64,000 nt of DNA from Comamonas piscis (GCF_014109725.1 NZ_CP058554.1:1674001-1738000); one strand, 5' to 3'. Shown: positions 1-8,638, numbered from the stretch's first letter. A program made the numbers and translations. The notes: generated by a model not told the origin, from the sequence alone.

Positions 1-1
1 C

Positions 2-337
2 TTCCATGGCCCGGGCCTGTCCAAGGAGGCGCAGTACATCGCCAAGCTCTATGGGGCGGACGACTATGTCGCCACTGAGATGGAGGCCGCCGCCATTGCG
101 CTGGTGCTCAAGCGCAGCCATGGCACGGACCGGATCTTGAGCCTGCGCGGCTCCGTCAATTTTGACCAGGGCAACCCGCAGGAAACCACCCAGGCCCACC
201 TGGACCCCAAGCCGGGCGACACCGCGGGCGGCTTTGCCGAGACGGTGGCCAATGTGGTGGCGGTGGGCGGCGTGTTTGTCGACACCGTGGTGAAGGACTG
301 GCCGCAGTGGAAAGACGGCGTGCCAGCACAGCGCTAA
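2..337 (+). CDS. Purine nucleoside permease (NUP family), C-terminal part
   Basis: The reading frame is open from the first bases of the window, so the N-terminus lies outside. The 111 visible residues match the C-terminal end of the NUP family of nucleoside permease/phosphorylase-like proteins: a TEMEAAA segment near residue 28, an LRGSVNFDQG segment, and an ending shared by these proteins. Family members are implicated in uptake or handling of purine nucleosides and are usually exported or envelope-associated; the signal peptide cannot be checked here. The stop at 335-337 is followed 21 bases later by a strong hairpin terminator, so this is the last gene of its transcription unit. Confidence 0.8.
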   Translation, partial: FHGPGLSKEAQYIAKLYGADDYVATEMEAAAIALVLKRSHGTDRILSLRGSVNFDQGNPQETTQAHLDPKPGDTAGGFAETVANVVAVGGVFVDTVVKDWPQWKDGVPAQR

Positions 338-358
338 GTTGATCCGCTACGCACATCA

Positions 359-392
359 GGCCCCCCAATCCGCTTGGGGGGCCTTTTTTTTT
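359..392 (+). terminator. Rho-independent terminator after the NUP gene
   Basis: GGCCCCCC at 359-366 pairs perfectly with GGGGGGCC at 376-383 around a 9-base loop, followed by nine T at 384-392. It ends the plus-strand NUP gene. It also lies just past the end of the convergent minus-strand peptidase gene but has no matching A-run for that direction. Confidence 0.9.
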
Positions 393-395
393 GGC

Positions 396-1925
396 TTATT
401 TCCAGGGCTGGGTCAGGATGGACGCCAGGCTCTTGACGCCATCGAAGTAGTTGCCCAGGCGCATGTTCTCGTTTTTGCTGTGCTGGTTGTTGTCGGCATT
501 CACCATCGGCACAATCACAAAGGGCACCTTCAGCGCCTGCACCGCGGCACCCGTGGGCACTGTGCCGCCCATCATGCGGATCTGCACAGGGGCTTGGCCC
601 CAGGCCTGCTGCATGCCCTGGCGCAGCCAGTCGCCAATGGGGGCGTTCAGGTCGGTGCGCACAGCGCTGGACGAGGCCGATACGCCGCCCATCTTCAGGC
701 TCGCCAGCTTGGGGTACTGGGCGCGCTGCTCGGTGCTGGGCTCGCCGTCAATCAGGGTGAAGCCCTGGCCTTCGATATGGGTCTTGAGCAATTGCAGCAG
801 GCGCTCGGGCGGGGTCTCGGGCACCGTGCGCAGGTCCAGCTCGGCAATCGCCTGGGCGGGCACCACGGTGCGGGCCTTGGCGCCTACGTCAGCACTTTGC
901 AGGCCGCGCACATTGAGCGATGGGTACTGCATCGCTTCCTGGTAGTTGCTGCCCACCTTCTCGGCCTGGGCAATGCCCAGGCGCTTGCGCAGCGCGACTT
1001 CGTCATCGGGCACGGCCTTCATCACCGCCTGGGTGGAGGCATCAAAACTGATGCCGTCGTAGTAGCCTTTGACGAGCACCCGGCCATCGGGCGCCTTCAT
1101 CGATGCCAGCAGCTGCGCCATCGTGAATGCCGGGTTGGCGGCATAGTTGCTGTAGTGGCCGCTGTGCAGATCCTGGCTGGCGCCGTAGACCGTCAAGGTG
1201 GCCTGTGCCACGCCCCGGTTGCCAAACACCAGGGTGGGGCGGTTGCTGGCATGCATGGGGCCATCGAGCACCAACAGCGCATCCGCCTTCAAGGCCTCCA
1301 GGTGGGCATCGATCACGCCGCCCAGCGATGGCGAACCCTTTTCCTCTTCCGAGTCGAGCAGGATCTTGATATTGGTGCTGGGCGCCAGGCCCTGCTGTTT
1401 GAGGGCGTCGAGCGCGGCCATCAGCATGATGATCGGCGCCTTGTCATCGGACGATGAACGGCCAAACACGCGCCACTCGCGGTCGGGCTGGGCGCCATAG
1501 AGCTGGTCCAGTGCAATCTCTTTCCAGGCGCCATCGGCCTGACGCTCCTTCAGCACCGGCTTCCAGGGGCTCTCCTGCTGCCATTCGGAAGGGGTCACTG
1601 CCTGGCCATCCATGTGCGCGTAGAACAGCACCGTCTTGGTGGCGCCAGGCACGGGCGGCAGGGTGGCCAGCACCATGGGCTTGCCCTGGTTGGGCAGCAG
1701 CTGGGTCTGGAAGCCGCGCTTATCCAACGCCGCCTTGAACCACTGCGCATTCTTCTCGATATCGGCCGCCACATTCGAGTCATTGGGCAGGGCCAGCACC
1801 TCGATCCATTCACGCAGGCTGGCGCTGCTGGCTTTTTGCACGGCGGCATCCGATGGGGAAGCGGCCTGGGCCAGGCCGGCTGCGCACAGCGCGGCGCTGA
1901 GCAGGGTGAGGGTTGCGAACTTCAT
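396..1925 (-). CDS. Secreted M20/M25/M40-family metallopeptidase
   Basis: This 509-aa protein begins with a clear signal peptide (residues 1-22, cleavage near AQA-A), so it acts in the periplasm or outside. Di-zinc peptidase motifs are in order: the AHMDG motif supplies His104 and Asp106, SSDDK near 158-162 holds the bridging Asp, and SEEE at 192-195 holds the catalytic and binding glutamates. A bacterial dimerisation domain should occupy roughly 210-370, by family analogy. Family members hydrolyse peptides, N-acyl amino acids or dipeptides; the substrate cannot be read from sequence. The gene stands alone, convergent with the NUP gene and 117 bp from the next minus-strand gene upstream. The ATG at 1925 is chosen because it starts the signal peptide exactly. 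Confidence 0.88.
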   Translation of the reverse strand: MKFATLTLLSAALCAAGLAQAASPSDAAVQKASSASLREWIEVLALPNDSNVAADIEKNAQWFKAALDKRGFQTQLLPNQGKPMVLATLPPVPGATKTVLFYAHMDGQAVTPSEWQQESPWKPVLKERQADGAWKEIALDQLYGAQPDREWRVFGRSSSDDKAPIIMLMAALDALKQQGLAPSTNIKILLDSEEEKGSPSLGGVIDAHLEALKADALLVLDGPMHASNRPTLVFGNRGVAQATLTVYGASQDLHSGHYSNYAANPAFTMAQLLASMKAPDGRVLVKGYYDGISFDASTQAVMKAVPDDEVALRKRLGIAQAEKVGSNYQEAMQYPSLNVRGLQSADVGAKARTVVPAQAIAELDLRTVPETPPERLLQLLKTHIEGQGFTLIDGEPSTEQRAQYPKLASLKMGGVSASSSAVRTDLNAPIGDWLRQGMQQAWGQAPVQIRMMGGTVPTGAAVQALKVPFVIVPMVNADNNQHSKNENMRLGNYFDGVKSLASILTQPWK

Positions 1926-2042
1926 GCAAGGGCTCCGTCAGAGAAAGGAAAACAGGTTCTAGGCAATGGCTTGGAGTATCTCCGAGTGCGTGCGCACCCA
2001 CGGGCAGGCAGGCGGGTGCATTGTCGCCAGGGCGCCAATTGG

Positions 2043-2675
2043 TTAATGTGCCGCACGCAGGCGTTCGTACTGCGCGATCAGCCCTTCAAACGACTGCTGC
2101 AGCGCCTGCAGCGGCGGGGCGCCATCGGGCCAGGCCTCCAGCTGCTGCAGTGCCAGAGCGGCGGCCTCCAAGGTCGAGAGCTGGCCATCGCGCGGCGCTT
2201 TGCGGATGCGGTAGCCGGCAGGCCCGGTATCGGTCAGCGCCAGGCGCGGCAGCTGGGCCAGCAGTGGGTTGGCATAGAGCATCTTGCGGCTTTTGCGCCA
2301 GGTGCCATCGATCAGTACCAGGCGCCGCACAGGGGCTGGCGCGTCGCCATCTATCAGCGCCGTCAGGGCGGCGGGCTGGTCGGGTGTCTGGGGGTAGAGC
2401 AGCAGCGTTTGCTGCGGTGACTCGGCGCCGGGCCAGGCGCCGTACAGCCATTGCTGCAGCTGCTGCGGCTCAAAGGCCTCGCCAACCTCAAGTCGGCTGC
2501 CTGGCAGGCAGAGGTGCAGCAGGCGGGCGGTGCCCTTGGCCTCTTGCAGCTCCAGCGGGTGCTGCAGGATGAGGACCTGGGTATCGGCCAACGCGGTGTT
2601 CGCCAGCGCGCAGATGCAGGCGCTCTGCGGGCGCAGGCAAGTGGGGCATTGGGCGCGGCGCGTGGAGGATGGCAC
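2043..2675 (-). CDS. DTW domain protein, tRNA-uridine aminocarboxypropyltransferase (TapT-like)
   Basis: The 210-aa protein starts with a four-cysteine cluster (Cys10, Cys13, Cys20, Cys22) typical of the zinc-binding N-terminus of the DTW family. The family-defining motif appears near 123-126 as D-G-T-W, followed by R-K-S-R-K-M, the usual [D]xTWxxAxxM-type core. DTW proteins such as E. coli TapT transfer the 3-amino-3-carboxypropyl group of S-adenosylmethionine to a uridine of tRNA (acp3U). Length matches the TapT group. It is divergent from the PabB-PabC gene, with 73 bp between the starts. Assignment to the family is firm; the exact tRNA position modified is inferred. Confidence 0.85.
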   Translation of the reverse strand: MPSSTRRAQCPTCLRPQSACICALANTALADTQVLILQHPLELQEAKGTARLLHLCLPGSRLEVGEAFEPQQLQQWLYGAWPGAESPQQTLLLYPQTPDQPAALTALIDGDAPAPVRRLVLIDGTWRKSRKMLYANPLLAQLPRLALTDTGPAGYRIRKAPRDGQLSTLEAAALALQQLEAWPDGAPPLQALQQSFEGLIAQYERLRAAH

Positions 2676-2748
2676 GGGGGCAGGTTGGGAGCAGACAGAT
2701 GGCTATTGTCCTGCAAGGACAAGGCGCCGCCGCTATGCTGGCGCCCCT

Positions 2749-4590
2749 ATGACAGCGCACAAGCCCTTTTTTGCCTGCATCGATATGAGCCAGCCTTTGG
2801 TCGCTGAGGAGCGGCTGCGCCTGAACCTGTCTGGCCCTGACCGGGTGCTGGAGGCGCAGGATGCGCCTTCGTTGCAGCGCTTGTTGGCCGCCGTGGAGCA
2901 AGCCGCCCGCGCGGGCGCCTGCTGTGTGGGAGGCCTGCGCTATGAGGCCGCCACGGCGCTGAACCCCTATTTGCCAACACAGGCAGCGCCTAGCGCTGAG
3001 GCACTGGCATGGTTTGCGATCTGGGATGCCCCAGCGCCCGAAACGGCGCCTGCGCCTTCAACTGACACCGCAGCGCCGCAACTGCAATGGCAGAACACGC
3101 TGACCCGGCCGCATTTTGATGCGCAGATGGTGCGCATCCATGCCGATATCCGCAATGGCGCTTACTACCAGATCAACTACACCCAGCAGCTCCATGGCCG
3201 CAGCACCTTGCCTGGCGGCGGCCAGGTGGATGGCGCGAAGCTATTTGCTGCATTGCAACAAGCGCAGCCCGGCGGCTACGCGCTGCATATCCACAAGGGC
3301 GATGAGCAACTGCTGTCTGTATCGCCCGAGCTGTTTTTTGACTGGCACCAGCCGGCCAGCGGCGCGGGCGATATCTTGACCCGCCCGATGAAGGGCACGG
3401 CCCCCCGGGGCACCAACCCCGAACAGGACGAGGCCCAGGCCCAGGCCTTGCGCGCATCGGCCAAGGAGCGGGCCGAGAATGTGATGGTCGTCGACCTGCT
3501 GCGCAATGACCTGGCGCGCATTGCGGAGCTAGGCAGCGTGCAAGTGCCGCAGCTGTTTGCGCTGCAGGCGCTGCCCACGGTGTGGCAGATGACCTCGGAC
3601 GTGCGTGCCCGCCTGCCCCAGGGCACGGGGCTGGTCGATGTGATGCAGGCCTTGTTCCCTTGCGGCTCTATCACTGGCGCGCCCAAGCGGGCAGCCATGC
3701 AGGCGATTGCCGCGTTGGAGACGGAGCCACGCGGCTGGTACTGCGGCGCTTTGGGCGTTGTACGGTCTGATGGCGCAGGGGGCATACGCGCCACCTTCAA
3801 CGTCCCCATCCGCACCGTGGCCTTGCGCGGCACGCAGCTGCAATGCGGCATTGGCAGCGGCATCACCGCCGATGCCACTGCTGACGGCGAATGGCGTGAA
3901 TGGCGGCACAAGCGTGCCTTTCTGGAGCGGGCCAGCATGCCTTTTGCGCTGATCGAAACCCTGGCGCTGGACGATGGCCTGCTGCGCCATGCCGCGCTGC
4001 ACCTGCAGCGCATGGCCGCTGCCGCCGCGCATTTTGGCTACCGCTGGGATGGGGAGGCCGCGCAAGCGGCTTTGGACGGCCTGGCCCAGGCTCATCCTCA
4101 AGGCCTGTGGCGCCTGCGCCTGCTGCTCAATGCGCAGGGCACTTTCCAGGCCGAGGCCTTTGCCTGTCCGCCATCGCCCGACCAGGTCAGCCTGCAATGG
4201 GCGCCCGCACCGCTGGCCGAGGCGCAGGGCGAGTTTGTGCGCTTTAAAACCACCCGCCGCGCGCATTACGAGCGCTGGGCGCCGCAAGACAGCAGCGTGT
4301 TCGACACCCTGCTGTGGAACGAGGCAGGTGAGATCACCGAAACCACCCGGGGCAATATCGCCATGCAGATCGATGGCCGCTGGATCACGCCCGCGCTGCA
4401 CTGCGGCTTGTTGCCCGGTGTGGGCCGCCGGCTGGCGTTAGAGACAGGCAGGGTGGAGGAGGGCGTGGTGCATTTGCGCGATGTGCCGCGCGTTCAGGCC
4501 TGGGCTTTTCTCAACAGCCTGCGGGGGTGGCTACCGGCGCAGGTGCTGGGCGAGGTGCCGGTGTGGCAGCAGGCTGGGATGTCTAGCTGA
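2749..4590 (+). CDS. pabB: Bifunctional aminodeoxychorismate synthase component I / aminodeoxychorismate lyase (PabB-PabC fusion)
   Basis: This 613-aa protein joins two enzymes of p-aminobenzoate (folate) synthesis. Residues about 1-345 form the chorismate-binding PabB domain, with the typical PCGSITGAPKRAAM motif. Residues about 390-610 form a PLP-dependent class IV aminotransferase-like lyase (PabC): the RFKTTRR lysine is the likely PLP lysine and EITETTRGNI is the conserved C-terminal motif. Together they convert chorismate plus ammonia to p-aminobenzoate and pyruvate. The glutaminase subunit PabA is not in the window. The frame stays open upstream to 2530, but that would overlap the divergent DTW gene; the ATG at 2749 gives the usual PFFACID-type N-terminus. 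No strong ribosome-binding site is visible. Confidence 0.92.
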   Translation: MTAHKPFFACIDMSQPLVAEERLRLNLSGPDRVLEAQDAPSLQRLLAAVEQAARAGACCVGGLRYEAATALNPYLPTQAAPSAEALAWFAIWDAPAPETAPAPSTDTAAPQLQWQNTLTRPHFDAQMVRIHADIRNGAYYQINYTQQLHGRSTLPGGGQVDGAKLFAALQQAQPGGYALHIHKGDEQLLSVSPELFFDWHQPASGAGDILTRPMKGTAPRGTNPEQDEAQAQALRASAKERAENVMVVDLLRNDLARIAELGSVQVPQLFALQALPTVWQMTSDVRARLPQGTGLVDVMQALFPCGSITGAPKRAAMQAIAALETEPRGWYCGALGVVRSDGAGGIRATFNVPIRTVALRGTQLQCGIGSGITADATADGEWREWRHKRAFLERASMPFALIETLALDDGLLRHAALHLQRMAAAAAHFGYRWDGEAAQAALDGLAQAHPQGLWRLRLLLNAQGTFQAEAFACPPSPDQVSLQWAPAPLAEAQGEFVRFKTTRRAHYERWAPQDSSVFDTLLWNEAGEITETTRGNIAMQIDGRWITPALHCGLLPGVGRRLALETGRVEEGVVHLRDVPRVQAWAFLNSLRGWLPAQVLGEVPVWQQAGMSS

Positions 4591-4832
4591 GACTGCCTGA
4601 ATAGGGCTGGTTCGTGCCAAATCGCGGCAGGTTGCCAGCGTGACGAATGGGCCAGACTCCAAGGGTTTTTGTGCCGCAAGCTACCATGGAGGCTCTTTAG
4701 CAACCCTTCGGATTTTATGCCCGACAACCCGGACCCTGAGCCTCCTTCGTCCGCGACGACCCAGTCGCTGTCTTCTTGTTTTAGCCCCAGTGCACCGCCC
4801 TTGGTGCCTCTGCCCTGTGAAGGGAGCACCGC
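4591..4832 (+). promoter_or_regulatory. 242-bp leader upstream of the TerC gene with an inverted repeat
   Basis: No gene is supported here. The segment contains a perfect 8-bp inverted repeat, GGAGGCTC at 4688-4695 and GAGCCTCC at 4738-4745, enclosing 42 bases. A purine-rich GAAGGGAG ribosome-binding site (about 4819-4826) precedes the TerC ATG. TerC-type genes are often controlled by RNA elements (the manganese-sensing yybP-ykoY riboswitch and a described terC RNA motif), which makes a structured leader plausible. I do not see the conserved GGGGAGUAG core of yybP-ykoY, so no riboswitch class is assigned. Confidence 0.4.
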
Positions 4833-6404
4833 ATGATCGAGCTGCTCTCCGACCCGCAGATATGGATTGGTCTTGTCACCCTGGTGGTGCTCGAGATCGT
4901 TCTGGGCATTGACAATCTCATCTTTATCGCGATCCTGGCCGACAAGTTGCCGCCCCACCAGCGGGACAAGGCACGCGTCATTGGGCTGTCCTTGGCTCTG
5001 GTGATGCGCCTGGGTCTGCTGACGGCCATCTCCTGGCTGGTCACGCTCACACAACCGCTGTTTTCCCTGGGACCGCTCAGTTTCTCGGGGCGCGATCTGA
5101 TCCTGCTGTTTGGCGGCCTGTTCCTGCTGTTCAAGGCCACGACCGAGCTGCATGAGCGCATGGAAGGCGTGAGCCTCAGCAAGTCAAGCAGCACGGTGTA
5201 TGCCAGCTTCTCGGCCGTGGTAGCGCAGATCGTGGTGCTCGATGCCGTCTTCTCGCTCGACGCGGTGATCACGGCCGTGGGCATGGTCAACAACCTGGGC
5301 GTGATGATGGCCGCCGTCATCATCTCGATCGGTGTGATGCTGTTCGCGTCCAAGCCGCTGACGCGTTTTGTGAATGCGCACCCGACCATCGTCATTCTCT
5401 GCCTGAGCTTCTTGCTGATGATCGGCTTCAGCCTGGTCGCTGAAGGCCTGGGCTTCCATGTGCCCAAGGGCTATCTGTATGCCGCCATTGGCTTCTCGAT
5501 CCTGATCGAGACCTTTAACCAGGTATCGTCGCGCAATGCGATCCGCCATGAGCAGCGCGTGCCGCTGCGCGAGCGCACGGCCCTCAAGGTGCTGTCGCTG
5601 ATGGCGGGCCGCAGTGGCAATGACCAAGTCGAGCATGACCATGGCGACCCGGCCGCTGCCGAGGACGCACTGACCTTTGCGCCCGAAGAGCGCATCATGG
5701 TCAGCGGCGTGCTGGCGCTGGCCGACCGCAAGGTACGCTCGATCATGACCCCCGTCTCGGATGTGGACTGGGTGGACCTGAGCGACGATGCCGAGGCGAT
5801 CCAGCGCTCGCTCAACGACAACCCGCACAGCCACTTGCCGGTGTGCATGGGCCAGGTGGACCAGCTCCAGGGCGTGGCGCGCGCCAAGGACATGCTGATG
5901 GACCTGATGCAGCATGGCGCCATCCAGCCGTCCACCATCCGCAAGCCGCTGATGGTGCCCGAAGGCGCTGGTGTGATCGCGCTGATCAATGACCTGCGCC
6001 AGTCCAAGGGCCATATGGTCATCGTCATCAACGAGTTCCATGTGATGAGCGGTGTGGTGACGCCGGTCGATGTGCTCGAAGCGATTGCCGGCGAGTTTCC
6101 GGATGAGGATGAGAGCTTCACGATCCAGCCGGTGGATGGCGAGCCCGATACCTGGATCGCCAGCGGCGCGGCCGATGTGCATATGGTGCAGCAGTTGCTG
6201 GGCTCCAGCGAGCTGGTCTCGTCTGCCGATGCCTTTACCACCTTGGGTGGCTTGCTCACCGAGTTCAATGGTGCCTTGCCCAAACAGGGCGATGTGGTGG
6301 TGATCGATGGCTGGCAGTTTGCCGTCACCGAGGCCACCGATGGCGTGATGCGCAAGATCCGCATCGAAAAGGACACCAAGGGCCAGGCGCCTTCGGAGTA
6401 CTGA
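4833..6404 (+). CDS. TerC-family integral membrane protein with CBS pair and CorC/HlyC domain
   Basis: The 523-aa protein has an N-terminal TerC domain (about 8-215) with seven or so hydrophobic helices and the acidic membrane motifs GIDNLIF and LDAVFSLDAV, typical of TerC/Alx metal exporters. A linker (about 240-290) leads to two CBS domains (about 300-420) and a CorC_HlyC domain (about 435-515). This is the YegH/YoaE-type architecture of E. coli. Family members are linked to manganese or other metal efflux and metal loading of secreted proteins; the CBS pair suggests nucleotide control. The gene stands alone, between a long leader and a bidirectional terminator. Confidence 0.88.
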   Translation: MIELLSDPQIWIGLVTLVVLEIVLGIDNLIFIAILADKLPPHQRDKARVIGLSLALVMRLGLLTAISWLVTLTQPLFSLGPLSFSGRDLILLFGGLFLLFKATTELHERMEGVSLSKSSSTVYASFSAVVAQIVVLDAVFSLDAVITAVGMVNNLGVMMAAVIISIGVMLFASKPLTRFVNAHPTIVILCLSFLLMIGFSLVAEGLGFHVPKGYLYAAIGFSILIETFNQVSSRNAIRHEQRVPLRERTALKVLSLMAGRSGNDQVEHDHGDPAAAEDALTFAPEERIMVSGVLALADRKVRSIMTPVSDVDWVDLSDDAEAIQRSLNDNPHSHLPVCMGQVDQLQGVARAKDMLMDLMQHGAIQPSTIRKPLMVPEGAGVIALINDLRQSKGHMVIVINEFHVMSGVVTPVDVLEAIAGEFPDEDESFTIQPVDGEPDTWIASGAADVHMVQQLLGSSELVSSADAFTTLGGLLTEFNGALPKQGDVVVIDGWQFAVTEATDGVMRKIRIEKDTKGQAPSEY

Positions 6405-6444
6405 GCGATCAGCGGGCGGCAGCGTAATGCTGCCGCAGCATGAA

Positions 6445-6480
6445 AAAGGCCTGCCGTCTTGCGAGAGACGGCAGGCCTTT
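6445..6480. terminator. Bidirectional terminator between the TerC and CHMI genes
   Basis: A perfect 15-bp stem, 6445-6459 paired with 6466-6480, encloses a 6-base loop. It is flanked by an A-run on the left (6443-6447) and a T-run on the right, so it can terminate both convergent genes. Confidence 0.9.
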
Positions 6481-6521
6481 GTATTGGCGGTGCCGCAAAG
6501 GTTGCGGCCGCTACAGGCTGT

Positions 6522-6884
6522 TTACAGCGAACCCTTGTAGTACGAGCCCCGGTCCATATCGACAATGTCCACGCTCAGTTGCACCAGCATGCCTTCGGGG
6601 TGGGGCGTGAACTCGCGCAGCACGGCGCCGATGCGGTCGGACAGGTCGCGCTTGGCCTCGGGCGTGCGGCCGGCCAGCAAGCGCAGCTCGGCATGCACAA
6701 AGCCGCGCAGGGCGGTAGGATCCGCGCCAATGACGAACTGCTCGGTGCGCACGGTGCGGCTCTTGAGGTCTTGCTCGTTTTGCACCTGGCCGCTGGCGAT
6801 GACGGCGGCATTGAGGGCATCGAGCAGATGGGCCTCAGGGAAGTTTTCCAGGTTGCTGGTGTATTCGATGACGAGATGCGGCAT
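6522..6884 (-). CDS. 5-carboxymethyl-2-hydroxymuconate delta-isomerase-like protein
   Basis: This 120-aa protein belongs to the tautomerase superfamily, CHMI (HpaF) branch. It begins Met-Pro-His-Leu; removal of Met exposes the catalytic N-terminal proline typical of the fold. Length and sequence match 5-carboxymethyl-2-hydroxymuconate isomerases, which act in homoprotocatechuate (hydroxyphenylacetate) breakdown. No other hpa genes are nearby, so this copy may serve another aromatic route or be a general tautomerase. It lies 66 bp downstream of scpA on the same strand and may be cotranscribed. A terminator follows at 6445-6480. Confidence 0.85.
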   Translation of the reverse strand: MPHLVIEYTSNLENFPEAHLLDALNAAVIASGQVQNEQDLKSRTVRTEQFVIGADPTALRGFVHAELRLLAGRTPEAKRDLSDRIGAVLREFTPHPEGMLVQLSVDIVDMDRGSYYKGSL

Positions 6885-6950
6885 GGTGGTCTCCGTTGGA
6901 ATAGGGCGATATCAGGGAAAAATGGGGCGGGTGCGTGGGCAGTGGCTGGC

Positions 6951-7811
6951 TCAGACGGGCGTATACGACAACCGCACATAGATGGGTGCAAAGGCTTCCG
7001 CCTGGGTGATCTCGATCAGCGTCTCCTTGGCCAGCTCCAGCAGCGCGATAAAGGTCACCACCAGCACGGTGCTGCCTTTTTCTGGCTCGAAGATATCCTC
7101 GAACTCGACAAAGCGCCGGCCTTGCAGGCGCTTGAGGATGGCGCTCATGTACTCGCGCACCGACAGCTCTTCGCGGGTGATCTTATGGGTCTGCACCAGC
7201 TTTGCGCGTTTGAGAATGTCGCGCCAGGCGTCTTGCAGCTCGGACATGTCCACATCTGGAAAGCGCGGCTGCAGCGCTTGCTCGATGAACACCTGGGCCT
7301 TGATGAAATCGCGGCCATATTGCGGCACGGCGCCCAGGCCCTGGGCGGCCAGCTTCATCTGCTCGTACTCCAGCAGGCGGCGCACCAGCTCGGCGCGGGG
7401 GTCTTCGGCTTCTTCGCCCTCGGCCTGCTTTTTGGGCGGCAGCAGCATGCGCGACTTGATCTCGATCAGCATCGCGGCCATCAGCAGGTACTCGGCCGCC
7501 AGCTCCAGGTTGCGGCTGCGGATCTCATCGACATAGCTCAGGTACTGGCGGGTCACGCTCAGCATCGGAATGTCGAGAATATTGAAGTTCTGCTTGCGGA
7601 TCAGGTAGAGCAGCAAATCCAGCGGGCCTTCAAAGGCCTCCAGGAACACCTCCAGCGCATCGGGCGGGATGTACAGGTCGGTGGGCATGGCGAACAGCGG
7701 CTCGCCATACAGCCGGGCAAGCGCGACCTGGTCCACCACGTCGGGCATGGCACTGCCGGCAGAGGCGCTCGCGCCATCCTCGGCCGTGCTCAGCTTGCCA
7801 GATGTGGCCAT
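6951..7811 (-). CDS. scpA: Segregation and condensation protein A
   Basis: The 286-aa protein is ScpA, the kleisin subunit that bridges SMC heads in the bacterial condensin complex with ScpB. The family hallmark F-E-G-P-L-D-L-L-L-Y-L-I near residues 55-66 is intact, followed by the N-terminal helical domain that binds the SMC neck and a C-terminal winged helix (about 210-280). The first ~45 residues are Ala/Ser-rich and poorly conserved. scpB is not in the window. It lies 64 bp downstream of the DUF3460 gene, an order common in Burkholderiales. Confidence 0.92.
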   Translation of the reverse strand: MATSGKLSTAEDGASASAGSAMPDVVDQVALARLYGEPLFAMPTDLYIPPDALEVFLEAFEGPLDLLLYLIRKQNFNILDIPMLSVTRQYLSYVDEIRSRNLELAAEYLLMAAMLIEIKSRMLLPPKKQAEGEEAEDPRAELVRRLLEYEQMKLAAQGLGAVPQYGRDFIKAQVFIEQALQPRFPDVDMSELQDAWRDILKRAKLVQTHKITREELSVREYMSAILKRLQGRRFVEFEDIFEPEKGSTVLVVTFIALLELAKETLIEITQAEAFAPIYVRLSYTPV

Positions 7812-7875
7812 GCGCTGGGGCTATTCATGGTCGGCAGGCGTTGCCAGCCGGGCGGCCAGCCACGCAGCACGGTGA

Positions 7876-8082
7876 TCAATCGTGGTTGGTTTGGTACACG
7901 TAAGGCTTTTGCGCCACACGTGCGGTCTGATACTCCGCTTCCTGCTGGCGGTCCAGGTCCTTGTCCCAGAGCAGGGCGCGGCCTTCGAGTTGGCCTTCTT
8001 CGAGCTGGGGCTTGTCAGCCTTGAGCTTCAAAAGAAACTGGGTGGTGTCGGATTGGTAATCGGGGCGGCGAAAGAAAGACAT
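7876..8082 (-). CDS. DUF3460 family small protein
   Basis: This 68-aa soluble protein, beginning MSFFRRPDYQSDTTQFL, matches the DUF3460 family. That family is restricted largely to betaproteobacteria and commonly lies directly upstream of scpA or panC-type genes. It has no signal peptide or membrane segment and is rich in charged residues. Its function is unknown. The start is 42 bp from the divergent BamE-like gene, so the two promoters must share a very short interval. Confidence 0.85.
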   Translation of the reverse strand: MSFFRRPDYQSDTTQFLLKLKADKPQLEEGQLEGRALLWDKDLDRQQEAEYQTARVAQKPYVYQTNHD

Positions 8083-8124
8083 AGCGTATATTTACCTCTT
8101 CCCTGGATTCTACCGAACCTGACC

Positions 8125-8619
8125 ATGTCCTTCGTCACCAAACTTGCAATCGCCGCCTCTGCGCTGGCCGTTTCCGTGTTTATGGTGGGCTGCGACCAGC
8201 AGCGCATCAAGGAACTGGAGGAGTTTGTCTCCACCGAGCAGGATGTGCGCGACCGTTTTGGCGAGCCCAACCAGATCTGGGATGAGGCCGATGGCTCGCA
8301 CACCCTGGAGTACACCCGCCAGCCCTCTGGCGCGCAGAACTACATGATCACCATTGGCAAGGACGGCAAGATGACCGCGCTGCGCCAGGTGCTGGCTCCC
8401 GCCTACTTTGCCAAGGTGCAGCCAGGCATGGACCAGCAGGAGATCCGCCGTCTGCTGGGCCAGCCAGCCAAGCGCACCAGCTACCCGCTGAAGAACGAGG
8501 CCGAATGGGACTGGGGCTGGGTCGACCCGCCCAGCACCAAGATGCTGTTCACCGTGGTGTTCGACGCCCAGGGCAAAGTGCTGCGCAGCAACAGCACCAT
8601 GGTGGTGAATAGCCGCTGA
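8125..8619 (+). CDS. BamE/SmpA-domain outer-membrane lipoprotein
   Basis: The 164-aa protein begins with a lipoprotein signal peptide ending in a V-G-C lipobox (Cys23), so it should be lipid-anchored. Two BamE-like repeats follow: a VRDRFGEP segment near 40 and a VQPGMDQQEIRRLLGQPAK segment near 110, the typical motif of BamE/SmpA folds. BamE proper is about 110 aa and part of the outer-membrane protein assembly machine; this longer protein with two such modules is better called BamE-domain lipoprotein. The ATG at 8125 is chosen because it places the signal peptide at the N-terminus; the frame is open further upstream but overlaps the divergent DUF3460 gene. Confidence 0.82.
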   Translation: MSFVTKLAIAASALAVSVFMVGCDQQRIKELEEFVSTEQDVRDRFGEPNQIWDEADGSHTLEYTRQPSGAQNYMITIGKDGKMTALRQVLAPAYFAKVQPGMDQQEIRRLLGQPAKRTSYPLKNEAEWDWGWVDPPSTKMLFTVVFDAQGKVLRSNSTMVVNSR

Positions 8620-8620
8620 T

Positions 8621-8638
8621 CGCTGCCACCCGGCAGCG
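8621..8638 (+). terminator. Short hairpin after the BamE-like gene
   Basis: CGCTGCC at 8621-8627 pairs with GGCAGCG at 8632-8638, two bases after the stop codon. No T-run follows, so it may be an RNA-stabilising hairpin rather than a true terminator. Confidence 0.4.

Noticed and set aside
2530..2748. N-terminal extension of the PabB-PabC frame
   Set aside because: Overlaps the divergent DTW gene and is not PabB-like.
4591..4832. yybP-ykoY manganese riboswitch
   Set aside because: Position is right, but the conserved GGGGAGUAG core and helix order were not found; kept only as a possible structured leader.
4640..4912. Plus-strand frame running into the TerC start
   Set aside because: Overlaps the TerC gene in another frame and has no conserved features.
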